Position numbers and translations under genes: made by a program. A model generated the notes under the pieces. That model was not told the origin of the DNA and searched no databases. It worked only from the letters and a program-made list of their open reading frames with translations. From Oscillospiraceae bacterium (GTDB lineage Bacteria > Bacillota > Clostridia > Oscillospirales > Oscillospiraceae): a stretch of DNA of 48,058 nt. The DNA is taken from contig JAEEKA010000077.1 of assembly GCA_016282135.1 (NCBI GenBank), forward strand, positions 1 to 48,058, in the 5' to 3' direction. This document shows positions 7,634 to 16,213 of the stretch, in pieces; within the stretch, counting starts at the first letter, position 1; the number at the start of each line of letters is the position of its first letter.

Positions 7634-8587
7634 ATGGAACTGAAGCAGGCTGCCGAGCTGTTATCGGCCATCAAGCAGAATATCAACAAGGTCATTGTGG
7701 GCCGGGAGCAGACGGTAGAACTGCTGCTCACCGCCCTTTGCTGCGGGGGCCATGTCTTGCTGGAGGACGTGCCCGGCACCGGAAAAACCATGCTGGCCAA
7801 GTCCCTGGCCCGATCCCTGGACGGAGAATTCCACCGCATTCAGTTTACTCCCGATCTGCTGCCCTCCGACGTGACGGGCCTTAACTACTACAACCAGAAG
7901 GCGGGGGAGTTTGTCTTCCGGCCCGGTCCGGTGTTCGGCAATATCCTTCTGGCGGATGAGATCAACCGCGCTACCCCCAGAACCCAGTCCAGCCTTCTGG
8001 AGTGCATGGAGGAGCGGCAGGTCACGCTGGACGGCGTCACCCGCCGCCTTCCCGCCCCCTTCCTTGTTATCGCCACCCAGAACCCGGTGGAGACCGTGGG
8101 CACCTTCCCCCTGCCGGAGGCCCAGCTTGACCGGTTTATTATGATGCTGTCCATGGGCCTGCCGGAGCGGGAGGAAGAGATTGCCATTCTGGAACGCTTC
8201 ATGCGGGAGGATCCCTTGGACGAGCTCCGCCCGGTCTGCACCGGGAAGGAGCTGCTGGAGCTCCAGGCGCTGCGCAGGACGATCTACGTCCACCCTGTGA
8301 TGCTTGGCTATCTGGTAGACCTGATTCAGGCTACGAGAAATCAGCAGAGCGCGGTAAGCGGAGTCAGTCCCAGAGGCTCTCTGGCGCTGCTGAACGCGGC
8401 CCGGGCCCTTGCCATGCTTCGCGGCCGGGGCTACGTGACCCCGGAGGACGTCAAGGAACTGGCCGTTCCGGTGCTGTCCCACCGCATTACCCTGGAGCAC
8501 GGCAGTCTGGACCGCCGCAGCGGGGAACAGTTAATCCGGGAGATTCTGGACCAGCTTCCGGTTCCCACAGAGCGCTTCGAGCGCTGA
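7634..8587 (+). CDS. MoxR-family AAA+ ATPase
   Basis: A 317-residue AAA+ ATPase of the MoxR group, thought to act as a chaperone in assembling or activating partner proteins, often membrane or metal-containing. Walker A is PGTGKT (47-52), Walker B ILLADEIN (104-111), sensor 1 IATQNPVE and a sensor-2-type arginine region lie in the C-terminal lid. GGGGAGG is 6 bp upstream of the ATG. It is followed by a DUF58 protein and a DUF4129-like membrane protein, the usual MoxR-DUF58 arrangement, although no transglutaminase-domain gene is present. The client is unknown. Confidence 0.9.
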   Translation: MELKQAAELLSAIKQNINKVIVGREQTVELLLTALCCGGHVLLEDVPGTGKTMLAKSLARSLDGEFHRIQFTPDLLPSDVTGLNYYNQKAGEFVFRPGPVFGNILLADEINRATPRTQSSLLECMEERQVTLDGVTRRLPAPFLVIATQNPVETVGTFPLPEAQLDRFIMMLSMGLPEREEEIAILERFMREDPLDELRPVCTGKELLELQALRRTIYVHPVMLGYLVDLIQATRNQQSAVSGVSPRGSLALLNAARALAMLRGRGYVTPEDVKELAVPVLSHRITLEHGSLDRRSGEQLIREILDQLPVPTERFER

Positions 8588-8619
8588 GCCCGGATCACGG
8601 ACCGAGAGGAGGTGTCAGC

Positions 8620-9723
8620 TTGCTGATTCTTTGGATCCTGATCGGCTCTTTGCTGTTGTTTGTAGCGCAAAGGATAATTTATTCCGGTTACTGGGACCGG
8701 GATCTGCGAATTTCCTTCCGGTTTCAGGAACGGGCGGTAACGGAGGGAGAGGCGGTGGGTCTCCTGGAACGCAGCGAGAACCGCAAGCTTCTGCCTCTGC
8801 CTACCTATGGATACAGCTATACTGTCAAGCGGAATTACGTCTCGGGAAACACCGGGGCGAAGCCGCTGGTCTTGCGGCGTAAGCTGGCCCTGCCGGCCAG
8901 ACGGGCTGTGACCAACCGGGCCAGAATCAACAGCCTGGCCCGGGGCGTCTACGCCATCGGCGAGGTGACCCTCACCGCGGCGGATCTGTTTTATACCACC
9001 CGTTTGGAACGGACGGCGGACAGCGCCTCCGTGCTGACGGTCTACCCCGCCAAGATCCCGGTGCAGAAGCTGGCGCTTCCGGTGCGGATGCTCTTAGGCT
9101 CCATCGCCGCCCGGCAGGCGGCCCAGGAGGATCCCTTTGCGCTGAAGTCCATCCGGCCCTACGAAATCTATGACAGCCCCCGGCTGATTAACTGGAAGGC
9201 CAGCGCCAAAACCGCGGAACTGAAGGTCAATCAGTTTGAGCAAACCACGGATGAAGCCCTGCTCTTCCTGCTGGACATGGGAAGCGGCTCCGAGGCGGAT
9301 CGGGAGGAAATGCTCCGCCTGGCTTCCTCCCTGAGTCAGCTCTTTCTCCGGCGGGGGGTCAGTGTGGCCCTGCTGGCCAACGGACGCAGCTGCGTCAGCG
9401 GGCGTCCCATCCGGATTCGGGCCGGGGCGGACGCGGGCCATTCCATCACGGTGGATGAGGCCCTGGCTCAGATTAATCTTGCCGTTCCAGTGACGGAGTC
9501 TTTCCGGAGCTTCCTGGCGGGGGTTTCCCGGGACTCCCTGCGGGGCGCCCTGCCTGTGGTGATCTCCGCCGATTCCACCGGGGAGTCCCTTCGTGCATTT
9601 CAGGATACGCCCGGCACCCGGGGCGGTTACTTCCTGGCCGTCAACGGCCAGGGCAGAATCCGGATTGACGGCGGCATTACCCTGATTAACTGGGATGCCG
9701 GGGAGGGGGAGGTGCGCCTGTGA
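8620..9723 (+). CDS. DUF58 domain-containing membrane-associated protein
   Basis: The product has 367 residues and begins at TTG 8620, with GAGAGGAGGTG directly upstream. One N-terminal hydrophobic segment (LILWILIGSLLLFVAQ) is followed by a beta-rich region and the DUF58 signature IRPYEIYDSPRLINWKAS (about 190-207). The C-terminal part resembles a vWA-like fold (LLFLLDMGSG). DUF58 proteins are regular partners of MoxR ATPases and probably sit on the cytoplasmic membrane, but their biochemical role is not established. The stop overlaps the next start by 4 bp. Confidence 0.85.
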   Translation: MLILWILIGSLLLFVAQRIIYSGYWDRDLRISFRFQERAVTEGEAVGLLERSENRKLLPLPTYGYSYTVKRNYVSGNTGAKPLVLRRKLALPARRAVTNRARINSLARGVYAIGEVTLTAADLFYTTRLERTADSASVLTVYPAKIPVQKLALPVRMLLGSIAARQAAQEDPFALKSIRPYEIYDSPRLINWKASAKTAELKVNQFEQTTDEALLFLLDMGSGSEADREEMLRLASSLSQLFLRRGVSVALLANGRSCVSGRPIRIRAGADAGHSITVDEALAQINLAVPVTESFRSFLAGVSRDSLRGALPVVISADSTGESLRAFQDTPGTRGGYFLAVNGQGRIRIDGGITLINWDAGEGEVRL

Positions 9724-10910
9724 AGGAGCTGAGAAAACTGGATCGGCGGCTCCGATGGTCTGAATGTGTCCACCTGGCCCTGCTGACTCTCTGCCTTTCC
9801 GTCACAATCTCCCTGTTCTTTACGGAGGACAGTGCCGTTTACCGGCTGCTCTGGGCCCTGGGAGCGGTGATTCCCGTACAACTGGTCCGGCTGATTTGCC
9901 TGCGGGTTGAAAAGAAGCCCCTGCGCGTACTGCTCTGTTTTGTTGTGCTTGGGCTGACCCTGGCGGCAACTCTTCGGAACTATCACTGGGTTTGCTATTG
10001 CGCCGCGCTGTTTCCGATCCTGCTCAGCGGACTGATTTTGCCGCGCAGCAGGGGAAACATGGTTTTCACGGTGCCCACGGTCTACACCCTGTTTTTTCCG
10101 CTTCCGTTCTATATTTTGGGTCAGGCTTTGAATGTGCCGCTGGTTTCCAGGCTGATGGTGGTGCTCTCTGCGCTGCTGACGCTGAATTTCCTGATTTACA
10201 CGAACCTTTCTCGACTGGTTTTTGACCTTCGCGTTTCCTCCAATACGGAAATCTCTGTGGCCTCTATCGTTCGGCAGAACGACAAGGTGATCGCGGTCTT
10301 TGCGCTGATCGCCGTTTTGCTGATTGCCGCGGTGCCTTTCCTGCTGCGGACAGAGCCCGTACCGGAAGAGAAGCCGAGCTACGACTATACAGAGGCGACG
10401 GAGGAATCCACGGAGCCCTCCGAGATTCCGCTGCCCGACTATATGCCGTCGAAAAAATATGAGGAGCATCGTCTGAGCTTCATCCCGGAGGCGGCGATTG
10501 CACTGATCTTTGTGGCAGGCATCGGAGCCTTTGCGGTGATTTTGGTTGTGCTGATCCGGACTCTGGTGAACCGGATTGATCGGCGTGAAAAGAAACAGCC
10601 GCCGGATCCCGCGGAGGAATTGACCATCGAACGGCTGGAGGAGGACCCGGCTGCCAGGGAGAAAGAGAAGCTCAGCGGCTGGGAGAAGAAGATTCGCCGC
10701 CGCTATGAAAAGCTGATCCTTCGCCGGACCTCGGAAAAGAACCGGCTGCAGGTCCTGACCCCGTCTGAGCTGGAATCCGCCGCCGGACTGTCCGGGCAGC
10801 CGGAAACCGGAGAGCTCCACGAAATCTACGAGCAGACCCGCTACGGGACCGCCGCCCCCACCCGGGAGGACTATCAGCGCTTCAAGGAGCTGGAAAAGCG
10901 TATCCCATAA
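9720..10910 (+). CDS. Polytopic membrane protein with DUF4129-like C-terminus
   Basis: A 396-residue protein starting at GTG 9720, overlapping the DUF58 stop (GTGA), with GGAGG 7 bp upstream. The N-terminal half has about six or seven hydrophobic segments. An acidic, Glu/Pro/Ser-rich stretch (about 220-245) follows, then one more transmembrane helix, then a charged cytoplasmic tail. The tail ends TPSELESAAG...LHEIYEQTRYG...PTREDYQRFKEL, which resembles the DUF4129 domain found at the end of transglutaminase-type proteins in MoxR operons. No transglutaminase Cys-His-Asp core is seen. It may be the membrane component of the MoxR-DUF58 complex. Confidence 0.7.
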   Translation: MKELRKLDRRLRWSECVHLALLTLCLSVTISLFFTEDSAVYRLLWALGAVIPVQLVRLICLRVEKKPLRVLLCFVVLGLTLAATLRNYHWVCYCAALFPILLSGLILPRSRGNMVFTVPTVYTLFFPLPFYILGQALNVPLVSRLMVVLSALLTLNFLIYTNLSRLVFDLRVSSNTEISVASIVRQNDKVIAVFALIAVLLIAAVPFLLRTEPVPEEKPSYDYTEATEESTEPSEIPLPDYMPSKKYEEHRLSFIPEAAIALIFVAGIGAFAVILVVLIRTLVNRIDRREKKQPPDPAEELTIERLEEDPAAREKEKLSGWEKKIRRRYEKLILRRTSEKNRLQVLTPSELESAAGLSGQPETGELHEIYEQTRYGTAAPTREDYQRFKELEKRIP

Positions 10911-10914
10911 AGAA

Positions 10915-10943
10915 AAAGGACCCTCCAGGGAGGGTCCTTTCTT
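10915..10943. terminator. Bidirectional intrinsic terminator
   Basis: Arms AAAGGACCCTCC (10915-10926) and GGAGGGTCCTTT (10929-10940) pair perfectly over 12 bp, with A-rich and T-rich flanks. It sits between the convergent DUF4129-like gene and ackA and can serve both. Confidence 0.9.
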
Positions 10944-10952
10944 GGGTTCAGC

Positions 10953-12140
10953 CTACTTTGCCAGCTCGGCGGTGTCCTGCGCGATCATCAGCTCTTCGTT
11001 GGTGGGGATGACCCAGACCTTGACCTTGGAATCGTCGGCGGAGATGATCCGCTCGTCGCCACGCAGCTTGTTCTTCTCCTGGTCCAGCTTGACGCCCAGG
11101 AATTCCAGACCCTCGCAGATCATGGAGCGCATCATCACGCCGTTCTCACCTACGCCGGCGGTGAAGACCAGAACGTCCAGTCCGCCCAGGGCGGCGGCAT
11201 AGGCGCCGATGTACTTCTTGACCTCGTAGGCGAACTTGTCCAGAGCCAGCTGGCACTTCTCGTTGCCCTCAGCCGCGCCGGCCTCCAGATCACGGAAGTC
11301 AGAGCTCACGCCGCCGGACAGACCCAGCACGCCGGACTTCTTGTTGAGGATGTTCATGACCTCGTCGATGGACTTGTTGTAATTCTTGCAGATGTACTGG
11401 GCCACGGTGGTGTCGATGTCGCCCACGCGGGTGCCCATAGGTACGCCGCAGAGAGGGGACAGACCCATAGAGGTGTCCTGGCACTTGCCGTCGTAGATGG
11501 CGGCCAGGGAGGAACCGTTGCCCAGGTGGCAGTTGACGACCTTCAGGCCCTTGCCCATGAGAGCTTCCACCCGCTTGGCGATGTAGCGGTGAGAGGTGCC
11601 GTGGAAGCCGTAGCGGCGCAGGCTGTCCTTCTCATAGTACTCGTCGGGAATGGCATAGCGGTAGGCCTTGGGAGGCATGGTCATGTGGTAGGCGGTGTCG
11701 AAGACGGCGACCTGGGGCTTGTTGGGCATGATCTTCTGGCAGGCTTCGATGCCCAGCAGGTTGGCGGGGTTGTGGAGGGGGCCCAGCGGGATGCAGGCCC
11801 GGACGGCCTCCAGGCAGGCCTCGTCGATCAGGCAGGAACCGGCGAACTTGGAGCCGCCGTGCACCACCCGGTGCCCCACAGCGTCGATCTCATCCACGGA
11901 GGAAACCACGCCGTTGACGGGGTCCATCAGGATGTCCAGCACCGCGGTGATGGCCTCGGCATGGGTGGGCATGGGGATTTCCTTGACCACCTTGACGTCC
12001 TTGGCGGGAGCCTTGTGAGTCAGGCGGCCGTCAATGCCGATGCGCTCGCAAAGACCCTTGGCGAACACGTCGCCGGAGGCGGGGTCCATGAGCTGATACT
12101 TCAGAGAAGAACTGCCTGCGTTGATGACCAGAATTTTCAT
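10953..12140 (-). CDS. ackA: Acetate kinase
   Basis: Makes ATP and acetate from acetyl phosphate, the last step of acetogenic fermentation. The 395-residue product starts MKILVINAGSSSLKYQL, an ASKHA phosphate-binding loop, and contains GHRVVHGGSKF, FDTAYHMTMP, RRYGFHGTSHRYI, CHLGNGSSLAAI and FTAGVGENG, all standard acetate kinase motifs. TAGGAG lies about 9 bp before the ATG. No phosphotransacetylase gene is next to it. Promoter TTGCCT (12236-12241) and TAAAAT (12213-12218) are 17 bp apart. The divergent neighbour, tmcAL, consumes acetate. Confidence 0.97.
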   Translation of the reverse strand: MKILVINAGSSSLKYQLMDPASGDVFAKGLCERIGIDGRLTHKAPAKDVKVVKEIPMPTHAEAITAVLDILMDPVNGVVSSVDEIDAVGHRVVHGGSKFAGSCLIDEACLEAVRACIPLGPLHNPANLLGIEACQKIMPNKPQVAVFDTAYHMTMPPKAYRYAIPDEYYEKDSLRRYGFHGTSHRYIAKRVEALMGKGLKVVNCHLGNGSSLAAIYDGKCQDTSMGLSPLCGVPMGTRVGDIDTTVAQYICKNYNKSIDEVMNILNKKSGVLGLSGGVSSDFRDLEAGAAEGNEKCQLALDKFAYEVKKYIGAYAAALGGLDVLVFTAGVGENGVMMRSMICEGLEFLGVKLDQEKNKLRGDERIISADDSKVKVWVIPTNEELMIAQDTAELAK

Positions 12141-12212
12141 AGCGTTTACTCTCCTAAATTTGTTCTATGATTTTTGGGCTATTTGTGTTACAATAACCAC
12201 AGCACTTTTTTC

Positions 12213-12241
12213 ATTTTATACCAAAACCCGAAATAAGGCAA
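12213..12241 (-). promoter_or_regulatory. ackA promoter
   Basis: On the minus strand TTGCCT (12236-12241), a 17-bp spacer and TAAAAT (12213-12218; TATAAA overlaps it) lie about 75 bp before the ackA ATG. No operator is evident. Confidence 0.6.
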
Positions 12242-12289
12242 GCAGAATTTCCGCTTTGTGGGAAAAAATGTAGCGGCACGCAGCGCGGG

Positions 12290-12592
12290 CCACGGTTCAG
12301 AGTTCAGAGTCCGTAGGGACGAGCATTGCTCGTCCGGCATTCGTAACGAATGCAATTTGCCGGAGGCAAATCCAGCCGTGTCCCGACAACATACCCGACT
12401 GGAGCGCCCTGCCGGACGATTGTTCGCCAATGGCGAACCGTGCGGCCGATGACCGCTCCTACGACGGACAGGACTACGCTTCGTGCAGTCCGGGCATGCG
12501 GAAAAGCTATACCCATGAAGGGCACAGGTGCTTGTCCCTACAGTTGGGTTCGTAACTCTAACCTCTTACTTTTTACTTCTTACTTCTTTACA
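12290..12592. repeat. Mosaic of short palindromes and heptads between ackA and tmcAL
   Basis: This non-coding stretch is almost entirely repeat. After TTCAGAG heptads (about 12296-12310) come CCGTAGGG and the perfect palindrome GGACGAGCATTGCTCGTCC (12316-12334). Then follow hairpins GCATTCGT/ACGAATGC and ATTTGCC/GGCAAAT, and TTCGCCA/TGGCGAA near 12423-12437. GTAGGAGCGGTCATCGGCCGC lies in reverse orientation (12442-12462), and a reverse GTAGGGACAAGCACC copy at about 12528-12542. It ends in an AGTAAGA-type heptad run on the opposite strand (12553-12590) next to the tmcAL ribosome site. Confidence 0.7.
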
Positions 12593-12603
12593 GGAGGTCG
12601 CCC

Positions 12604-13791
12604 ATGCGCATCGTCGGCATCATTTGTGAATACAACCCCTTTCACAACGGCCACCTGCGACAGCTCCGCCTGGCGCGGGAAAGGGCGGGGGCGGACTGCG
12701 CCCTGGTTTGCCTGATGAGCGGCAATTACGTCCAGCGGGGAGAACCCGCCGTTTTTCCCAAGCAGCTTCGGGTGGAGGCGGCTCTGCGCAGCGGGGCCGA
12801 CCTGGTGCTGGAGCTGCCCCTGACCGTTGCCCTGTCCTCCGCCGAGGGCTTCGCTGCCGGCGGTGTTTCCATTCTTTCCTCCCTGGGCTGTGACCGGCTG
12901 TGCTTCGGCACGGAGTCAACCGATTTTGACGCCCTGCTTCGAACCGCCCGGGCCAACCTGGACCCTGCATTTGATGATCTGCTTCGTTCGGAGCTGGAGA
13001 CCGGCTGCTCCTACGCCGCCGCCCGCCAACGGGCCCTGGAACGGCTGGGAGCCGGGGCGGGGCTGTCCTCTCCCAACGACATTTTGGCGGTGGAATATTT
13101 CAAGGCCCTGCTTCGACAAGAAAGCCCCATGGAGCCGCTGCCGGTTCTGCGCCCTAACAGCTACCACGCCGATACTTTGGACCCTGCAGCCCCCTCCGCC
13201 TCCGCTCTGCGCCGGGCACTCTGGGGGGGCAAGCAGCGCCAGTCCCTGCGGCCATCGGCTCCATGGCTCTCTGCCGTCCCGGAGGCCCTCCATGCGCTGT
13301 ACGAAGCGGCCCCGATCCATAGCTGGGAGGCCGGGGAGCGGGCGGTGCTGGCCAGAGTCCGCACCCTGCCCGACGATGCCTTTGCCTCTTTGCCCTTCGG
13401 TTCAGAGGGCCTGTGGTCCAAGCTGATGAAGGCCTGCCGTACCTGCGCCTCCACGGAGGAGATTCTGGAATCGGTGAAATCCAAGCGCTATTCCAGAACC
13501 CGGATCCAACGGATGCTGCTCTGCGCCTTCCTTGGATTGACAAAGGCAGATTTGGAACTTCCCGCCCCCTACGTCCGCGTCCTGGGCTTCAACCAACGGG
13601 GGAGGGCCCTGCTCCGGGAGGTGAAGCGCCGATTCCCCCTGGTGAACGCTGGAGAGCGGCCCATTGACGAAGCATACTTCGCCCTGGAATGCCGCGCAGC
13701 CGATTTGTATTCCCTGTTTTCCACCTCTTGTCCCCGCCCCGCCGGGGAGGAGAAACGGCAGCGGGTGACGGTTTGGGAGGATAAACAGTGA
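12604..13791 (+). CDS. tmcAL: tRNA(Met) cytidine acetate ligase TmcAL
   Basis: Activates acetate with ATP to acetyl-AMP and acetylates C34 of elongator tRNA-Met (ac4C34), the Bacillota route that does not use acetyl-CoA. The 395-residue product begins MRIVGIICEYNPFHNGH with the nucleotidyltransferase HIGH-like motif at 14-17, followed by MSGNYVQRGEPAVF (about 38-51), ELPLTVALSSAEGFA and LSSPNDILAVEYFKAL. ACAGGAGG is 7 bp upstream of the ATG, at the end of an intergenic heptad repeat. It lies head to head with ackA, which makes its substrate; co-regulation is not shown. Confidence 0.93.
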   Translation: MRIVGIICEYNPFHNGHLRQLRLARERAGADCALVCLMSGNYVQRGEPAVFPKQLRVEAALRSGADLVLELPLTVALSSAEGFAAGGVSILSSLGCDRLCFGTESTDFDALLRTARANLDPAFDDLLRSELETGCSYAAARQRALERLGAGAGLSSPNDILAVEYFKALLRQESPMEPLPVLRPNSYHADTLDPAAPSASALRRALWGGKQRQSLRPSAPWLSAVPEALHALYEAAPIHSWEAGERAVLARVRTLPDDAFASLPFGSEGLWSKLMKACRTCASTEEILESVKSKRYSRTRIQRMLLCAFLGLTKADLELPAPYVRVLGFNQRGRALLREVKRRFPLVNAGERPIDEAYFALECRAADLYSLFSTSCPRPAGEEKRQRVTVWEDKQ

Positions 13792-13849
13792 CCTGCCGGG
13801 GAGCGCCCACAACATCTTGCGATTTTTTTGAAAAAATTGAAAAAAACAC

Positions 13850-13878
13850 TTGCATTTTCAAAAGCCTTGTGTTATTAT
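13850..13878 (+). promoter_or_regulatory. rpmE promoter
   Basis: TTGCAT (13850-13855), 17-bp spacer, TATTAT (13873-13878), in an A+T-rich tract between tmcAL and rpmE. The transcript would carry a leader of about 60 nt. Confidence 0.7.
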
Positions 13879-13943
13879 ATGCGGGCTGATTAAAAATCGC
13901 GGGGCAAACTGCCCTTTACCATAACAGAAAGAGGTGAACTGAA

Positions 13944-14144
13944 ATGAAGGAAGGTATCCATCCCAAGTACGAACAGACGACCATCAGATGCGCATGCGGC
14001 GAGATCATCGAGACCGGCTCTACCAAGAAGGACATCAAGGTTGAAATCTGCTCCAAGTGCCACCCTTTCTACACCGGCAAGCAGAAGCTTGTTGACTCCG
14101 GTGGACGCGTGGACCGTTTCAACAAGAAGTACGGCCTGAAATAA
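13944..14144 (+). CDS. rpmE: 50S ribosomal protein L31 (zinc-binding form)
   Basis: A 66-residue ribosomal protein L31. The four zinc-ligand cysteines of the C+ form are present: Cys16 and Cys18 (CAC) and Cys36 and Cys39 (CSKC), followed by HPFYTGKQK and [18 protein letters not shown] lies upstream of the ATG. It is monocistronic, with its own promoter and terminator. A zinc-type L31 in other bacteria can be swapped for a zinc-free paralogue under zinc limitation; none is in this window. Confidence 0.97.
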   Translation: MKEGIHPKYEQTTIRCACGEIIETGSTKKDIKVEICSKCHPFYTGKQKLVDSGGRVDRFNKKYGLK

Positions 14145-14151
14145 GATCGTC

Positions 14152-14184
14152 AAAGCCCGCACCTGTCTTCGGTGCGGGCTTTTT
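14152..14184 (+). terminator. rpmE intrinsic terminator
   Basis: Arms AAAGCCCGCACC (14152-14163) and GGTGCGGGCTTT (14171-14182), 7-nt loop, then T residues to 14184. It lies directly after the rpmE stop. Confidence 0.93.
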
Positions 14185-14256
14185 CTATCATCTCGCCTCG
14201 CAGGGGGACGTCATTTCCTGCCCTGCGCATGAGCGTCCCGCTGACAAGGAGGATAT

Positions 14257-15507
14257 ATGGAAGAACATAAGATTGAACGAGCGGTTCTCTGCGGCCTGTA
14301 TGCAGACTGCTTCAAAAAGGAAGAACAGGCAACCGAGCAGACGCTCGACGAGCTGGAAGCCCTGCTGGAAACAGCCGGAGGTGTTTGCGTTGGGAAGGTT
14401 TTGCAAAACCGTCACGCGCCGGATCCCCACAGCTTTGTGGGGGAGGGAAAGGCTGAGGAAATCCGTCAATTGGCGGAGAACCACCAGGCCGGTATGGTAA
14501 TTTTTGACAATGAACTTTCCCCCAGTCAGATTCGTGCGCTGGAGGAGATCACCGGCGTCACCGTGCTGGACCGTTCCGCCCTGATCCTGGACATCTTTGC
14601 CCAGCGGGCGCAGACGGCCGAGGGCCGCCTTCAGGTAGAGCTGGCGCAGTATCGCTATCTGCTGCCCAAGCTCTCCGGCATGGGCAAGTCCATGTCCCGG
14701 CTGGGCGGCGGCATCGGCACCCGGGGCCCCGGCGAAACCAAGCTGGAAACCGATCGCCGTCATATCCGCGCCCGGATTGACCGGCTGGAGGAGGAATTGG
14801 AGCAGGTGCGGAAGCTCCGGGCGGTGGAACGCCGCCGGCGGCAGAAAAACGAAATTCCCGTGGCTGCCCTGGTGGGCTACACCAACACCGGCAAATCCAC
14901 CCTGCTGAACCGGCTCACCGGGGCGGGCATCCCCGCCAATGACCGGCTCTTCGACACCCTGGACACCACCACCCGGCAGCTGGAGGTCTCTGACCGGCTG
15001 ACGGTTCTGATGTCGGACACCGTGGGCTTCATCGCCAAGCTGCCCCATCATCTGGTGGACGCCTTCCGGGCGACTCTGGAGGAGCTGAGCTACGCGGACC
15101 TTCTGATCCACGTGATCGACGCGGCGGACCCGGATCGAGAGGAGCATATTCAGGTGGTGGAAAAGCTGATCGGGGAGTTGGCGAACCCCGAGACCCCGGT
15201 AATCCGCTGCTACAACAAGGCGGACCTGGTGGGGCCGGAGGCGCTGCCTGTGGGTCCCAACAACGTAGCAATTTCCGCCAAAACCGGCCAGGGCATCGAT
15301 CAGCTGTTTGCCGTCATGGAGCGGGAGCTCTGTAAGGACCTGCGGCGGGCAAGTTTCCTGCTGCCCTATTCCCTGGGCGGCCAGGTGGAGACCCTGCACG
15401 ACAAAGCCCGGGTTTTCCGGGTGGAGTACAAGGCCGAGGGCATTGAGATCGAGGCCGAGGTGGACGAGGTCCTCTACGGCAGGCTTGCCCAATACGAGGA
15501 AAAATAA
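14257..15507 (+). CDS. hflX: Ribosome-associated GTPase HflX
   Basis: HflX binds and splits stalled or hibernating 70S ribosomes. The 416-residue product has the N-terminal HflX domain ending in SRLGGGIGTRGPGETKLETDRR (about 147-168). It then has a coiled basic linker and a GTPase domain with G1 GYTNTGKST (207-215), G3 DTVGF (254-258), G4 NKAD (320-323) and G5 SAK (340-342). AGGAGG is 4 bp upstream of the ATG. The TAA overlaps the ATG of the YigZ-family gene (TAATG), so the two form an operon. No clear promoter lies after the rpmE terminator. Confidence 0.95.
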   Translation: MEEHKIERAVLCGLYADCFKKEEQATEQTLDELEALLETAGGVCVGKVLQNRHAPDPHSFVGEGKAEEIRQLAENHQAGMVIFDNELSPSQIRALEEITGVTVLDRSALILDIFAQRAQTAEGRLQVELAQYRYLLPKLSGMGKSMSRLGGGIGTRGPGETKLETDRRHIRARIDRLEEELEQVRKLRAVERRRRQKNEIPVAALVGYTNTGKSTLLNRLTGAGIPANDRLFDTLDTTTRQLEVSDRLTVLMSDTVGFIAKLPHHLVDAFRATLEELSYADLLIHVIDAADPDREEHIQVVEKLIGELANPETPVIRCYNKADLVGPEALPVGPNNVAISAKTGQGIDQLFAVMERELCKDLRRASFLLPYSLGGQVETLHDKARVFRVEYKAEGIEIEAEVDEVLYGRLAQYEEK

Positions 15508-16136
15508 TGGATGCTTATAAGATTCCCGCCCAAGACGCGGAAAGTGAATTTGTGGAGAAAAAATCCCGTTTCATCGGGCGGATCTGGATCACCGAGACCG
15601 AGGAGGAGGCCCTGGAGCACATCAAGGCCATGCGCCAGCAGCACTGGGACGCCACCCACAACGTCTACGCCTATATCATCCATGGCGGCCCCACCCGCTA
15701 CACTGACGACGGGGAGCCCCAGGGAACCGCGGGCATGCCCGTGCTGGAGGTTTTGCGGGGCAGCGGGGTGGAGAACGTCTGCTGCGTCGTGACCCGTTAC
15801 TTCGGCGGAACCCTCCTGGGTACCGGCGGTCTGGTTCAGGCCTACGGCAAGGCCGCCAAAGATGCCCTCCAGGAAGCGGGAATCGCCCGAAAACAGGTCT
15901 GGAAGCTGCTGGACCTGATCCTGCCCTACAATTATTTTGAGCGTTTGCGGCAGGAGGTGGAGCGTTTCGGGGGCATTGTCTCCGACACGGAATACAGCGC
16001 CGATATCTGCCTCCACGTTCTCCTGCCCGCGGAGCAGGCCGAGGCATTCTCCGCCCGGGTCACCGACCTCACCCGGGGCAGCGTGAGCCCCATGGAGATC
16101 GGCGAGGAGCTGCGGGCGGTGCCAATTGGAGATTAG
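15507..16136 (+). CDS. yigZ: YigZ/IMPACT family protein
   Basis: A 209-residue member of the UPF0029/IMPACT family, a two-domain protein: N-terminal Impact domain with DDGEPQGTAGMPVLEVLRG and TRYFGGTLLGTGGL signatures, and a small C-terminal ferredoxin-like domain. Eukaryotic IMPACT regulates Gcn2; the bacterial function is not settled, with links to ribosome or RNA binding suggested. Coupling to hflX by a 1-bp overlap supports a translation-related role. The stop at 16136 is followed by a 24-bp palindrome. Confidence 0.88.
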   Translation: MDAYKIPAQDAESEFVEKKSRFIGRIWITETEEEALEHIKAMRQQHWDATHNVYAYIIHGGPTRYTDDGEPQGTAGMPVLEVLRGSGVENVCCVVTRYFGGTLLGTGGLVQAYGKAAKDALQEAGIARKQVWKLLDLILPYNYFERLRQEVERFGGIVSDTEYSADICLHVLLPAEQAEAFSARVTDLTRGSVSPMEIGEELRAVPIGD

Positions 16137-16151
16137 CTGTTACAAGACACG

Positions 16152-16208
16152 ATAGTATCTTTATAAAGATACTATTGACTTGACTTTATTTGAAAAAAAT
16201 GGTATAAT
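16152..16208 (+). promoter_or_regulatory. Perfect 24-bp palindrome abutting a consensus promoter
   Basis: Arms ATAGTATCTTTA and TAAAGATACTAT (16152-16175) form a perfect palindrome with no spacer. Two overlapping TTGACT boxes follow (16175-16180 and 16180-16185). The second is 17 bp from TATAAT (16203-16208), a near-ideal promoter. The palindrome has no T tract after it, so an operator is more likely than a terminator. The regulator is unknown. Confidence 0.7.
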
Positions 16209-16213
16209 TAGGA

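Noticed and set aside
12290-12592. Small coding genes in the ackA-tmcAL gap
   Set aside because: All frames are made of palindromic repeat text and change between copies; no ribosome sites.
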